A stretch of DNA of 64,000 bases from Lawsonibacter faecis (GCF_014287675.1 NZ_JACOPQ010000007.1:177811-241810), one strand, 5' to 3'. Shown: positions 51,772 to 61,178, numbered from the stretch's first letter. The notes: generated from the letters alone by a model not told the origin. A program made the numbers and translations.

Positions 51772-53775
51772 ATGGCAGACTATCTAAAAACACGCTTTCT
51801 TGAAGTAATCTCACAGCTGCTCAGGGAGGATGGATATGTCACGCTTCAGAGCCTGGCGGATAAGATGGGCGTCTCCAAACGCACCATGCAGCACGATGTG
51901 GATCGGGTGGAGGAGTGGCTGGAGGAGAACAGTCTGACGGACAAGGTCATCCTCTCCAAAAAGCAGGGCAACGGTATCCGCCTCACGCTGCAGGATACCA
52001 CAATCTCCGAACTGGATCTGCTGCTGGATGGCCAGTACGACCGCAGTCATACCTATGACAACCAGACCCGGCGTATGGAGATTGCAAAGCTGCTGCTTTT
52101 CTCCAGCGACGAGCTGACCTTTCAGTTTCTGGCAGATCAGTTCTACGTCAGTAAGAGCGTGATCAAAAAGGACATGGAATGGGTAGGAAAGTGGCTGGTT
52201 CAGTATGGCCTGGAGGTTGTAAAGCGTCAGAACCGGGGCATCGTGCTCAGTGGAGATGAGCAAACCCGGCGAGCAGCCATGGCGGGACTGATTGGTCTGG
52301 CCAGTGACCGATACGGCGAGATCCAGGGCCACAAAATCCCTGTCGGTGACAGCATCGATCTGCTCCGCTTAGATATCAAACGCTTTTATGCCGGGCTCAG
52401 TGGTAATCCTAAGGCCGATGTGGGCGAGATGGCCCGGATTATCCGCGACGCAGAGAAGAAGTACGACTTCTACCTGATGGACAGCTACTACACCAGTCTT
52501 CTGGTTCACCTGTCTATTGCCGTGGAGCGGCTCATCGGTGGGCAGGGTACAGTAGACAAGGAGGCCTATCCCGAAAGTGTTTTAGAGTACAAGGAGGGCG
52601 AGATCGCCAGCTATATCGCCCAGCAGATTGAAGAGACTTTTCATACCCGGGTACCCGAAAGCGAGCGGGCCTACATATGCATCCACTTAATGGGTGCCAG
52701 TCTGCCTGACCCGGCACGCCAAGATGAGATGCACTCCAGCCGCATCAGCAGCTTTACCGAACATTTGGTCTCCTTCGTGGAGGAAAGTGTAGGCATTCGA
52801 TTCCTGCAGGACGATGTTTTGCTCACCTCGCTGGCAACCCATATCAAGACCTCTATCTTCCGCATCCAGAGTGGAATGAGCCGACCCATCCATTATTCCA
52901 CGCACATTCCGGCTGAATTGGAGCCGCTCTATCATGCGGTGTGGGCGGGAAATTATTATTACAGGCAGGTCTTTAATCTGAACCCCATGGGCGAGGAGAT
53001 CTTATCTGTCTATTTGCACTTCGTCCACTCTCTCCGCCGCCGGACCGTCCGCTGCCGGGCTGCGTTTCTCTACCAGTGCGACATCATCCGGGCAGAGGAG
53101 ATTTACCAATGTCTCAGCGCCGCCTCTGATGAGCTGGAGATCTGTGAGGTCTGCGACTGTAATCTTTTTCCCGCCGAATCTTTGGCTGGATATGATATGG
53201 CTATCACCACTGGAGGATTGTTTCCCGCGCCTGTCCAGGTATTGCAGATCAGCCCCCAGGTGACAGAGGGGGAGTTGGAGCAGGTTCGGGCCGTAGTTCA
53301 GGACTGGTGCCACAAGGGATTTGTGCTGGAAAGAGCACAGCCGGAGACCGTCCCCTGTATTACCTGGACCGATGTACCCCAGAGCAGTATGGAGTGTGTG
53401 CTGAATGCCTTGGCCGGCCTGGAGGACCGGGGTAAATACAGTCCGGCTGCATTGGCCCGGGAGCGCCGGGAACTGGATCGGGAGAGCCGGGGACTGATTT
53501 GTCACGGCACTGCGCTGCTCCCGGTGTACCTTACGGGTATCGGCACCCCCCGGGCCAGAGGCTTCCGCCTGCCTTCACCTCTGGCGGTGGCTGATGGAAA
53601 GGCTTCCCGGCTGATTTTTCTCCTGCTGGATGAGCCGCAGACCAACGGCCAGTGGTCCGCAACAGGCTACCCTGCATTCGTTCGCGGCATTTTGCACTTG
53701 GTGGAAAGTGCGGACCAAGCTGCCTCGCAGGAGAATACAGGTGCTGCGCCCGCCCAGCAGGAGAGCGAGGACTGA
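51772..53775 (+). CDS. LicR/BglG-type PTS-controlled transcriptional activator
   Basis: A 667-aa regulator. Two N-terminal helix-turn-helix domains (TLQSLADKMGVSKRTMQHDV; QFLADQFYVSKSVIKKDMEW), PRD1 (about 175-285, SLLVHLSIAVERLIGG and ICIHLMGASLP), PRD2 (about 290-400, SLATHIKTSIFRIQSG), an EIIB-like part without a clear Cys motif, and a C-terminal EIIA-like domain (LICHGTALLPVYLTG). His phosphorylation in the PRDs by HPr or EIIB would tune activity. Divergent from the PTS operon and first in the plus-strand operon, so likely activates both. Confidence 0.92.
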   Translation: MADYLKTRFLEVISQLLREDGYVTLQSLADKMGVSKRTMQHDVDRVEEWLEENSLTDKVILSKKQGNGIRLTLQDTTISELDLLLDGQYDRSHTYDNQTRRMEIAKLLLFSSDELTFQFLADQFYVSKSVIKKDMEWVGKWLVQYGLEVVKRQNRGIVLSGDEQTRRAAMAGLIGLASDRYGEIQGHKIPVGDSIDLLRLDIKRFYAGLSGNPKADVGEMARIIRDAEKKYDFYLMDSYYTSLLVHLSIAVERLIGGQGTVDKEAYPESVLEYKEGEIASYIAQQIEETFHTRVPESERAYICIHLMGASLPDPARQDEMHSSRISSFTEHLVSFVEESVGIRFLQDDVLLTSLATHIKTSIFRIQSGMSRPIHYSTHIPAELEPLYHAVWAGNYYYRQVFNLNPMGEEILSVYLHFVHSLRRRTVRCRAAFLYQCDIIRAEEIYQCLSAASDELEICEVCDCNLFPAESLAGYDMAITTGGLFPAPVQVLQISPQVTEGELEQVRAVVQDWCHKGFVLERAQPETVPCITWTDVPQSSMECVLNALAGLEDRGKYSPAALARERRELDRESRGLICHGTALLPVYLTGIGTPRARGFRLPSPLAVADGKASRLIFLLLDEPQTNGQWSATGYPAFVRGILHLVESADQAASQENTGAAPAQQESED

Positions 53776-53837
53776 GCGATCCAATCATCTTATCCCGTAT
53801 TTGGGGAAAGGGTAGTGGGCGGGCGCGCCGCGCCACT

Positions 53838-55574
53838 ATGGACGGTTTTACTATGATTAGAGGAATTGGAGTATCAAAGGGAATTGCCCTTGCCCAACAA
53901 TATGTGATTAGCGATGTACTCACTGCGGAACGGGATTCAGCTATTGATGCCGAATTGGATGTTGAGAAGCTGCGACGCGCCAGAAAAGAGGCAATGGAAC
54001 AGCTCGCCTGGACCTTGGAGCACGCAGCAGAACGGTTTGGCGCTGAGGAGAGCGAGATTTTTGACGCCCAACTCCTGCTGTTGGACAGTGACGAGCTTTG
54101 GGCCAGCGCGGAGCAGGGCGTCCGGGAGGCGGGCCACTGTGCCGAGTGGGCCTTCGACGAGGCCGTCGAGAAGAAAATAGATGCCTTTTCCAAACTGAAC
54201 AGTGAGTATCTACGGGAGCGGGTGCTGGATTTGAAGGACATCCGCCAGCAGGTTCTCCGCTGCATGCGGCAAAAATCCGGCATCAGCCGGAACACTGACC
54301 GTGAGGTGGTGATTATTGGCCACGAGGTAATGCCATCCCAGATTATGGAGCAGCGGGAGAAAAAGGTGCGCGGGATCGTCATGGAGGCCGGCGGAACCAC
54401 TTCCCATACGGTACTTCTGGCCAATATGCTGGGGATCCCCTGTGTGGTGGAGGCGGCAGGCGTGCTCGTCCAGGCGGTGGATGGCGAGGAGATTATTCTC
54501 GACGGTACCGCCGGGGAGGTTATCCTCCATCCCAGTAAGGAGGAGAAGCGGGCTTTTGAGGAGACCCGTACCCTTCTGGTCCGGGAGGAGGCGCTGGACA
54601 GAGCCTACTTCGGCTGCCCTGACCGGTCAGGGGACGGTTCTATGCTTCCTCTATGGTGCAATATCGCCGCTGTCAGCGACATTGATCAGGTTCTGCAGAA
54701 CGACGGCGGTGGCGTGGGCCTGATGCGTTCCGAATTTCTTTTTCTGGGTCGGCAGAGTGCCCCGGGTGAGGAGGAGCAGTATAACGCCTACCGGCAGATG
54801 GCGGAAAGACTGGGCGGCAAGCCGCTGGTGATCCGAACCCTCGATCTGGGCGCGGACAAGCAGGTATCCTACCTGGGCCTGGAGAAAGAGGATAACCCCG
54901 CGCTGGGCCTCCGCGCCATTCGCTACTGCCTTCGCCACGAGGAGATCTTTCTGCCCCAGCTTCGGGCCATCCTGCGGGCGGGAGCGGGACAGGATGTACG
55001 TATGATGCTGCCTATGGTCGCCTCTTTGGCTGAGGTTCGCGCAGCTAAAATCATGGTGGAGCGTGCCAAGACCCAGCTCCGTGAGCAGGGCCTGCCCTTC
55101 CGCCAGGACATGCCCATCGGCGTGATGATTGAAGTGCCCTCCGCGGCCATGCTGGCCGGGGAATTCGCTGCGGAGGCCGACTTCTTCAGCATTGGCACCA
55201 ATGATCTGGTCCAGTATCTCTTTTCGGCGGATCGGACCAACCCCAATGTAAGTAATCTGAACCGGCCCTATGCCCCGGCGCTGCTGCGGCTGGTGCAGCA
55301 TGTTGCACGGGAGGGCGCGGAGCACGGGATCACGGTGGCGATCTGCGGTCACGCCGGACAGGATCCCCTGCTGCTGCCTCTCTGGCTGGCCATGGGAATC
55401 GGAGAGTTGAGTGTGAGCCCCGCCAGCGTGTTGAGTCTGCGGCGCGCCCTCTCGGGTCTGACGCAGGAGGACTGCCTGCCCCTTCTGGAGCATGTGCTGG
55501 GGATGCAGGACACGGACGATGTGCTGGACTGCCTGCAGGAGTTCCGTAGCCGGCACGCTGTGGAACAGAGGTGA
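53838..55574 (+). CDS. ptsI: PTS Enzyme I
   Basis: A 578-aa phosphotransferase that starts the relay from phosphoenolpyruvate. MIRGIGVSKGIALA opens the protein; phospho-His190 lies in EAGGTTSHTVLLANML, the PEP site in GVGLMRSEFLFL and VMIEVPSAAMLA, and the catalytic Cys in VAICGHAGQDPLLLPLW (usual family: CGEMAGD). Start choice (53838 or 53853) is uncertain because no strong ribosome site is seen. Being inside a sugar-specific operon, it makes the island independent of a general PTS. Confidence 0.93.
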   Translation: MDGFTMIRGIGVSKGIALAQQYVISDVLTAERDSAIDAELDVEKLRRARKEAMEQLAWTLEHAAERFGAEESEIFDAQLLLLDSDELWASAEQGVREAGHCAEWAFDEAVEKKIDAFSKLNSEYLRERVLDLKDIRQQVLRCMRQKSGISRNTDREVVIIGHEVMPSQIMEQREKKVRGIVMEAGGTTSHTVLLANMLGIPCVVEAAGVLVQAVDGEEIILDGTAGEVILHPSKEEKRAFEETRTLLVREEALDRAYFGCPDRSGDGSMLPLWCNIAAVSDIDQVLQNDGGGVGLMRSEFLFLGRQSAPGEEEQYNAYRQMAERLGGKPLVIRTLDLGADKQVSYLGLEKEDNPALGLRAIRYCLRHEEIFLPQLRAILRAGAGQDVRMMLPMVASLAEVRAAKIMVERAKTQLREQGLPFRQDMPIGVMIEVPSAAMLAGEFAAEADFFSIGTNDLVQYLFSADRTNPNVSNLNRPYAPALLRLVQHVAREGAEHGITVAICGHAGQDPLLLPLWLAMGIGELSVSPASVLSLRRALSGLTQEDCLPLLEHVLGMQDTDDVLDCLQEFRSRHAVEQR

Positions 55575-56509
55575 CAGCCTTGAAAATATACCATCTGATT
55601 GGCGCCGACGGTGGCGGCACCAAGACCCGGGTGGCTGTTTGCCCTCTGGGGTCGGACGAGCTACTCTTCGATCGGAGCTATGGGCCTAGCAACTACCAAA
55701 CTGCTGGCGAGTCGGCTGTGACGGAAGTTTTCCGGCAGATCGCAGAGGATCTGCGCAGGCTTTTTGGCACGGATCTGGACCGTGCCGTCTTGGCGGCGGG
55801 CTTGGCGGGGGTGGATCGGCCCAAGGATGCAGTGGTCTACCGCCGTATACTCCAAAACGCGGGCTTCTCCGGCCCTCTTGCCGTCTATAACGATATGGAT
55901 ACCGCTCTGGCCGGCGCCCACGCCGGTGGGGATGGCCTTTATCTTAACTGCGGTACCGGATCCATTGCTGTGGGGCGTGTCGGCGGCAGGACGGTACGGG
56001 CGGGCGGTTGGGGCGCCCTTTTTGGCGACGAGGGCAGCGGTTATCGTCTGGGCCTGGAGGCAGTCACAGCGGTCTTTAGGGCCTACGACAGGGTGGGGCC
56101 TGCCACATGCCTGACCGAATTGGTGCTGGATACTCTTGGGCTGTCCGAGGTGCCGGAGCTTCTGGAGCTGGCCTGCGGCGCGGAGGCGCTGCCTGTCGGC
56201 AGTCTGGCCTCCCTAGCTCCGCTGGTCACGCAGAACAGTGACCGGGACGGCGTGTGCCGCGCCATCGTGGATGCCCAGGCGGAGCTGCTGGCTCAGTTGG
56301 TGTCTGGTGTGGTCCGCCAGTTGGATGCCGGTGGTCTTCCGCTGGCCCTGGGCGGCAGTCTCCTGATCAAATCGGAGCCCTATCGGGTGGCGTTTCTCTA
56401 CGCCCTCTCCCGACGAATACCCAGCATCACGGTCCGGGCTCCTCTGAACGATCCGATCAAGGGGGCGCTCACATTGGCTCGGCGGCTGGCAGAGGAGCTG
56501 GAAGTATGA
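55571..56509 (+). CDS. BadF/N-acetylglucosamine kinase-type sugar kinase
   Basis: A 312-aa ASKHA-fold kinase. ATP-site motifs are LIGADGGGTKTRVAVC (phosphate 1), LNCGTGSIAVGRV (phosphate 2), GWGALFGDEGSGYRLGLEAV and LALGGSLLI (adenosine). It overlaps the EI stop by four bases and the nucleotidylyltransferase start by four. Substrate probably a free amino sugar released by the island hydrolases; compare AmgK-type kinases that feed a nucleotidylyltransferase. Confidence 0.88.
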   Translation: MTALKIYHLIGADGGGTKTRVAVCPLGSDELLFDRSYGPSNYQTAGESAVTEVFRQIAEDLRRLFGTDLDRAVLAAGLAGVDRPKDAVVYRRILQNAGFSGPLAVYNDMDTALAGAHAGGDGLYLNCGTGSIAVGRVGGRTVRAGGWGALFGDEGSGYRLGLEAVTAVFRAYDRVGPATCLTELVLDTLGLSEVPELLELACGAEALPVGSLASLAPLVTQNSDRDGVCRAIVDAQAELLAQLVSGVVRQLDAGGLPLALGGSLLIKSEPYRVAFLYALSRRIPSITVRAPLNDPIKGALTLARRLAEELEV

Positions 56510-57873
56510 GAGAGATCGTTTTGCTGGCGGCGGGAACAGGGACCAAGATGTTCCCCTACGATCTGGTCGGCTCCAAGACCCTGCGCCCTGTGGCAGGAAG
56601 CCCGATCATGCTCCACATGGTCCGGGCTCTGCGTGCCTTCACCGCCGCGCCTGTCCATATCGTCACGCTGCGGCGCTATTACGGAGCGATTTCCACCTGC
56701 TTTGAAGGCATGCGCGGAGTGGAGATCCATGGAATGGAGCACTCGGAGGGCAGCGCGGAGTCCCTGCTGGAGGGTATGGCGCATCTGTCCGGGAAGGATG
56801 CCATGGTCCTTTATGGCGACACATGGGTGGCCCCGGAGGACCTGCGCAGGCTCTACCAGACGCAGGATATCCCCGCAGCCCTGTGCTTTCCCCTGGGAGC
56901 TGAGCGCCCCATGGACTGGATCTGTGCAAAGGTAGAGGGGGGCCTTGTCCGCGTCATCGGCGCCCACCACCGGGGAGAGTGCATGACCCACCGGCTGGCG
57001 GCCTTTGTCCTGCCCAAAGGCTTTGCCCACCGGCTGGAGCTGACACCGGAGTATTTTCCCGGAATGAAGGTGGGCGAGGGCGCACCTATGGAGCGGTATG
57101 TGGAGGCCGCGCTCTGTGCAGGCCTGCCCGCCGGCCTGGCTGCGATAGAGGGGGAGGGGCGCTACTTCGACGTGGATAAGCCATGGCATCTGCTGGAGCT
57201 CAACGAGTATCTGGTCCATCGCCTCTGCGGCGCCCTGACTGCCACGACCCTGGAGGATGGCAGCGCCATCTCCCCCGGAGCCGCCGTCAACGGCTTTGTA
57301 CACCTGGGACGCAACAGCTATCTTGGAGAGCGGGTGCGGGTGGACGGCAATCTCATCGTAGGGGACGACACGGTGATCGAAAATGGGGCCATCTTCGCCG
57401 GTGACGCCGTTGTGGGAAGCCGCACCCGGGTAGCCAACTACTGCCAGATCTACAGCGGCTGCTCCATCGGCAATGACTGTATCGTGGAGCATGGTGCGGA
57501 GCTCATCGGTGGCATGCTCTCAGACCGGGTCTACCTGTACCACCTCTGCGAATTCTACGGCCTAGCCGGGAATTGCACCGACCTCGGCGCAGGTACGCTA
57601 TGCGGGACGCTTCGGTTTGACGACAACGAGCCTATCCACCGCACCAAGGGCCGGGCCGAAGTGGTCCGCAGCGGCTTTGGCAGCGCGACCTTTCTGGGAG
57701 ATTACTGCCGCACCGGCGTAGGCACGCTCTTCATGCCGGGCTGCCGGGTGGGAGCCTATACGGTGGTGGGGGCGGGCGTGCTGGCCCAGGGAACCATACC
57801 GCCCCGCTCATGTGTTCTATTGGAACAGAAACAGGTCATAAAAGATTGGGGAGAAGAGAAATATGGATGGTAA
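56506..57873 (+). CDS. GlmU-like sugar-1-phosphate nucleotidylyltransferase with left-handed beta-helix
   Basis: A 455-aa protein. The nucleotidyltransferase domain (1-240) opens IVLLAAGTGTKMFPYDLVGS then KTLRPVAG: the signature Arg of GxGTRM is Lys here, while the later Lys is kept. LYGDTW is the metal Asp strand. Hexapeptide repeats of a left-handed helix (about 245-440) follow, with LGAGTLCGTLRFDD and FLGDYCRTGVGTLFMPGCRV like the acyltransferase part of archaeal-type bifunctional enzymes. Inferred: makes an NDP-sugar from the kinase product. Confidence 0.82.
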   Translation: MREIVLLAAGTGTKMFPYDLVGSKTLRPVAGSPIMLHMVRALRAFTAAPVHIVTLRRYYGAISTCFEGMRGVEIHGMEHSEGSAESLLEGMAHLSGKDAMVLYGDTWVAPEDLRRLYQTQDIPAALCFPLGAERPMDWICAKVEGGLVRVIGAHHRGECMTHRLAAFVLPKGFAHRLELTPEYFPGMKVGEGAPMERYVEAALCAGLPAGLAAIEGEGRYFDVDKPWHLLELNEYLVHRLCGALTATTLEDGSAISPGAAVNGFVHLGRNSYLGERVRVDGNLIVGDDTVIENGAIFAGDAVVGSRTRVANYCQIYSGCSIGNDCIVEHGAELIGGMLSDRVYLYHLCEFYGLAGNCTDLGAGTLCGTLRFDDNEPIHRTKGRAEVVRSGFGSATFLGDYCRTGVGTLFMPGCRVGAYTVVGAGVLAQGTIPPRSCVLLEQKQVIKDWGEEKYGW

Positions 57874-58606
57874 AACACAGATGGAGCTTTTGACGCAGTT
57901 CCATTCCACCATCGGCAGGATGCTCCGGCAGATCCATGACACTCAGTCCGGCGTAATCTGCCGGGCGGGGATCGCGATTTGTGAAGCGGTCCGGGCTGGA
58001 GGCAGCTTTTTTGCCACCGGTACCGGACACTCCCATATGCTGGCGGAGGAGCTCTACACTCGCGCCGGCGGCCTGGCCTGTGTGACCCCCCTGCTGCCCG
58101 GCGAATTCATGCTCAGTGAACACCCTCTCAAGAGCACAGCGGTGGAACGGGTCCCAGCCTATGCCGACGTGGTGCTCTCGGTCTACGGCATCTCTGCGGG
58201 GGATATCCTTCTCCTGGCCTCCAACTCAGGCCGTAACGGCATGATCGTGGAGTTGGCCATAAAGGCGCGTCAATTGGGCGCCAAAGTGATCTCCATCTCC
58301 TCCATAGCCGGCACCATGGGCCAGACCTCACGTCATCCGGGAGGCAAAAAACTCTGGGAGGTGTCCGACATCGCCATTGATAACTGTGGTGTGGAGGGGG
58401 ATGCCGTCTGTGCGATTGCGGAGAGCGGGAGCAGGATGGGGGCTACCTCCACCGTGACAGGAGCCTATATCGTCCAGCAACTCAGCATGGCAGTGGCGGT
58501 GGCCTTTCGGGCGGCTGGGGAGGAGCCACCTATTTTCCTCAGCTCCAATGTGGACGGTGCGGATGACTGGAACCGGGTGCTGTTCCGGGATTATTACCAT
58601 GTATAG
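57863..58606 (+). CDS. SIS-domain protein (UPF0309-like)
   Basis: A 247-aa sugar isomerase-fold protein. FFATGTGHSHMLAEELYTRA and DILLLASNSGRNGMIVELAI are the phosphosugar-binding SIS strands, then VISISSIAGT. UPF0309 proteins are related to MurQ etherases and GlcN6P isomerases but lack assigned activity. It overlaps the gene upstream by 11 bases. Probably converts or senses a phosphosugar formed in the island. Confidence 0.85.
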   Translation: MDGKTQMELLTQFHSTIGRMLRQIHDTQSGVICRAGIAICEAVRAGGSFFATGTGHSHMLAEELYTRAGGLACVTPLLPGEFMLSEHPLKSTAVERVPAYADVVLSVYGISAGDILLLASNSGRNGMIVELAIKARQLGAKVISISSIAGTMGQTSRHPGGKKLWEVSDIAIDNCGVEGDAVCAIAESGSRMGATSTVTGAYIVQQLSMAVAVAFRAAGEEPPIFLSSNVDGADDWNRVLFRDYYHV

Positions 58607-58618
58607 GAGGAGAAGAGC

Positions 58619-59983
58619 ATAAAAGTAACGGTTATCGGCGGCGGCGGTGTGCGCTCCATGTTCCTGGCCAAAAGTATTGCCCAAAAGGCGGAGGCCCTGC
58701 ACATCACTGAATTGGTCTTTGTGGATAACGACCCTGAAAAACTACGTATATACGGCGGCATGGCCGCGCATGTGGCCCGCCGGCTGGACCCCGGTCTGAC
58801 CTTCCGGCTGACGACAGATGGGGAGGACGCCGTCCGGGATGCAGACTATATTATCACCACCATTCGCGTGGGGGGCGACAAGATGCGGGTAGGGGATGAG
58901 CGTATCGCACTGGACAGGGGCGTACTGGGCCAGGAGACCACAGGCGCCGCCGGATTCTCCTTCGCGATGCGCTCGGTGCCCGCACTGGCGGAATACTGCG
59001 AATTGGCTCGACAACTGGCAAGGTCCACCGTCAAGGTCTTCAATTTTACGAATCCCGCGGGCGTGGTCTCACAAGCCCTGCGTGACATGGGCTACGACTT
59101 CACCTACGGCATCTGTGACGCCCCAGGCGGCATGCTGCGGGAGTTTGCCGCGCTCTATGGTGCGGATTACTCCCGCATCTCCGGCGAATGCTACGGACTG
59201 AACCACCTCTCCTTTTTCTGCAGCATCAAGCTGGATGGGCGGGAGATCATGCCTGAGCTTTTGGCTCGGGAAGACGCCCGTACCGAGACCGATCTGCGCT
59301 ATTTTGAGCAGGACCTTCTCTCCCACATGGGTTGCGTCCCGAATGAATACCTTTACTACTTCTACTACCAGGAGAAGGCGGTGGAGAACATCATCATGGC
59401 CGGCGAGACCAGGGGAGAGGTTATCGAGAGCATTGACCGCCAGATGACCGCCGAGCTTTCTGCTATGGATATCGAGCGCGACTTTGACGGCTGCCTCAAG
59501 TGTTTCGAAAAATGGTATGGCAAACGGGACAGCTCCTACATGGCCAACGAGACCGGCGCCCGCCGCACCAGACCCTGGCATTTCGACCTTACCTCCCCGG
59601 ACGCGGGCGGCTATGCCGGAGTGGCCCTCCGCTTCATCGAATTGACCCAGCAGGAAGAGGCAGGAGATATGATTCTCTGTGTACCCGGCGGAGACGCTCT
59701 GCCCGGCCTGGAGCCAGACGATGTCATCGAAATCTCCTGTTCCATCTCCAGTGGTCAAGTGGTGCCACACATCATCCAGTCCCCCGACCCCAGGGCCATG
59801 GAACTGATCCGCCGGGTAAAAAGCTATGAACGCCTGGCCTCCAAGGCAATCGTGGAGCGGGACCGGCAGGCTGCGGTGGATTGCCTGATGCTCCATCCCC
59901 TGGTTAACTCCTACTCCTTGGCAAAGGAGCTCTCAGAGACGTATATCGCCCACAACGCCGATTTCATTGGCGGGTGGCACTGA
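58619..59983 (+). CDS. GH4-family glycosidase with probable AUA start
   Basis: A 454-aa GH4 enzyme. The NAD loop VTVIGGGGVRSMFLAKSI begins before the first ATG/GTG (58649), so the start must be upstream; the only codon at correct spacing from AGGAGG (58605-58610) is ATA at 58619. Downstream motifs are FNFTNPAGVVSQALRDMG, metal Cys in YGICDAPGGM and His in CYGLNHLSFF, and GGDALPGLEPDDVIEISC. It differs strongly from the other GH4 here, so it may act on another linkage. The stop overlaps the next start (TGATG). Confidence 0.85.
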   Translation: MKVTVIGGGGVRSMFLAKSIAQKAEALHITELVFVDNDPEKLRIYGGMAAHVARRLDPGLTFRLTTDGEDAVRDADYIITTIRVGGDKMRVGDERIALDRGVLGQETTGAAGFSFAMRSVPALAEYCELARQLARSTVKVFNFTNPAGVVSQALRDMGYDFTYGICDAPGGMLREFAALYGADYSRISGECYGLNHLSFFCSIKLDGREIMPELLAREDARTETDLRYFEQDLLSHMGCVPNEYLYYFYYQEKAVENIIMAGETRGEVIESIDRQMTAELSAMDIERDFDGCLKCFEKWYGKRDSSYMANETGARRTRPWHFDLTSPDAGGYAGVALRFIELTQQEEAGDMILCVPGGDALPGLEPDDVIEISCSISSGQVVPHIIQSPDPRAMELIRRVKSYERLASKAIVERDRQAAVDCLMLHPLVNSYSLAKELSETYIAHNADFIGGWH

Positions 59984-60921
59984 TGAGCTTTGTCGCCGGC
60001 GTCGGACTCACCAATGTGGATCTGGTCTACGGCGGGCTGCCCCGAGTCCCGGCGGAGGGGGAGGAGTGCTTCGCCCAGTCCCTTACGCTCCAGCCGGGGG
60101 GTGGTATCCCCGCCACCATGATTGCTCTGGGACGGCTGGGCGTGGCCGCCCGCATCCTGACCTTTTTGGGAGCGGACCTGTTTTCCGCCTTCGCCCGGGA
60201 GAGCTTCCGCGCCAATGGGGTTACGCCCCTAAACCTATACCATGGCAAGGGCATCCCGGTCTGTATGACCACCGCCATGCTGACGCCCGGCGAGCGCACC
60301 TTCTGCACTTACGTCGAGCGGCCTCCAATCACTGACCGGGCCCTGGAGGAGGTCTATGCTGCTAGCCGCGGAGCCAAAGCTGTCCTCATGTGTCCGGACG
60401 GCTATCTGGAAGTTTACCGGCGGCTACACAGGGAGGGGACGGTCCTCATCTTCGACATGGGCTGGGATGATGAACTCTCCCTGGAGAAATACCACGAATA
60501 CCTCGCCCTTGCCGATTACTACACGCCCAACCGCAAGGAGGCTCTCAAAATCACCGGTGCCGACTCTCTTGAGGAGGCGGCAGTGGTGCTGGAGCGATAC
60601 TTTGACCACGTGCTGATCAAGCTGGACACGGAAGGCTGCCTGATTCGTGAAAAGGGCCGAGGTCATGTGATACCCAGCATTTCGGAGTTCACCTGCCGGG
60701 ATTCCATCGGGGCGGGGGATGCATTCCTCGCCGGATTCCTCTACGGTATTTTCTATGACCGCCCCTTCGACCGATGTGTGCTGCTGGGCAATTTGACGGG
60801 CGGCAAGTGTGTTACAGGGGATGGCTGCTTGTCGGCCTGGCTCTCCGAGCCGGAACTGTTGATGCTGGAGCAGCGCTACTGTTTTCTCCTCGATGGTCGA
60901 TTTGCCCGGAGAACGGACTAA
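59983..60921 (+). CDS. PfkB-family sugar kinase
   Basis: A 312-aa ribokinase-fold kinase starting at the ATG within the GH4 stop (TGATG). The N-terminal part has LTLQPGGGIPATMIALGRLG and the C-terminal signature DSIGAGDAFLAGFLYG with catalytic Asp. Substrate not readable; a released sugar or sugar phosphate of the island is likely. Confidence 0.9.
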   Translation: MSFVAGVGLTNVDLVYGGLPRVPAEGEECFAQSLTLQPGGGIPATMIALGRLGVAARILTFLGADLFSAFARESFRANGVTPLNLYHGKGIPVCMTTAMLTPGERTFCTYVERPPITDRALEEVYAASRGAKAVLMCPDGYLEVYRRLHREGTVLIFDMGWDDELSLEKYHEYLALADYYTPNRKEALKITGADSLEEAAVVLERYFDHVLIKLDTEGCLIREKGRGHVIPSISEFTCRDSIGAGDAFLAGFLYGIFYDRPFDRCVLLGNLTGGKCVTGDGCLSAWLSEPELLMLEQRYCFLLDGRFARRTD

Positions 60922-60953
60922 AATAGTGATTTAAACTGATTGGAGGTATTTCT

Positions 60954-61178
60954 ATGTTGATTGTCAATTCGCCCCTGAAGACCGACATGATTTGCGCAGC
61001 GCTGGACGGCTATAGCAGAGACGGCATTACCTTTAAGCTGGCTGCCCGCAAGGGGATGGAACTTCGCTTTGAGGTGATCGGTATCGCCGGCTTTGATGCG
61101 GTGGGCCTTGCGAAATCCATTATCCGTGCCACCGAGTTCGGAGAGGCCCTCTACTTCGGCGTGATGTGGAAAGACTGA
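60954..61178 (+). CDS. Small uncharacterised protein at the end of the PTS operon
   Basis: A 74-aa protein with TTGGAGG before its ATG. It is an alpha/beta mixture (FKLAARKGMELRFEVIGIAG, FGEALYFGVMWKD) with no signal or membrane segment. No family recognised. Its ribosome site and 32-base distance from the kinase indicate a real gene. Confidence 0.7.
   Translation: MLIVNSPLKTDMICAALDGYSRDGITFKLAARKGMELRFEVIGIAGFDAVGLAKSIIRATEFGEALYFGVMWKD

Noticed and set aside
58649..59983. GTG at 58649 as start of the second GH4 gene
   Set aside because: It would remove the NAD-binding glycine loop and has no ribosome site.
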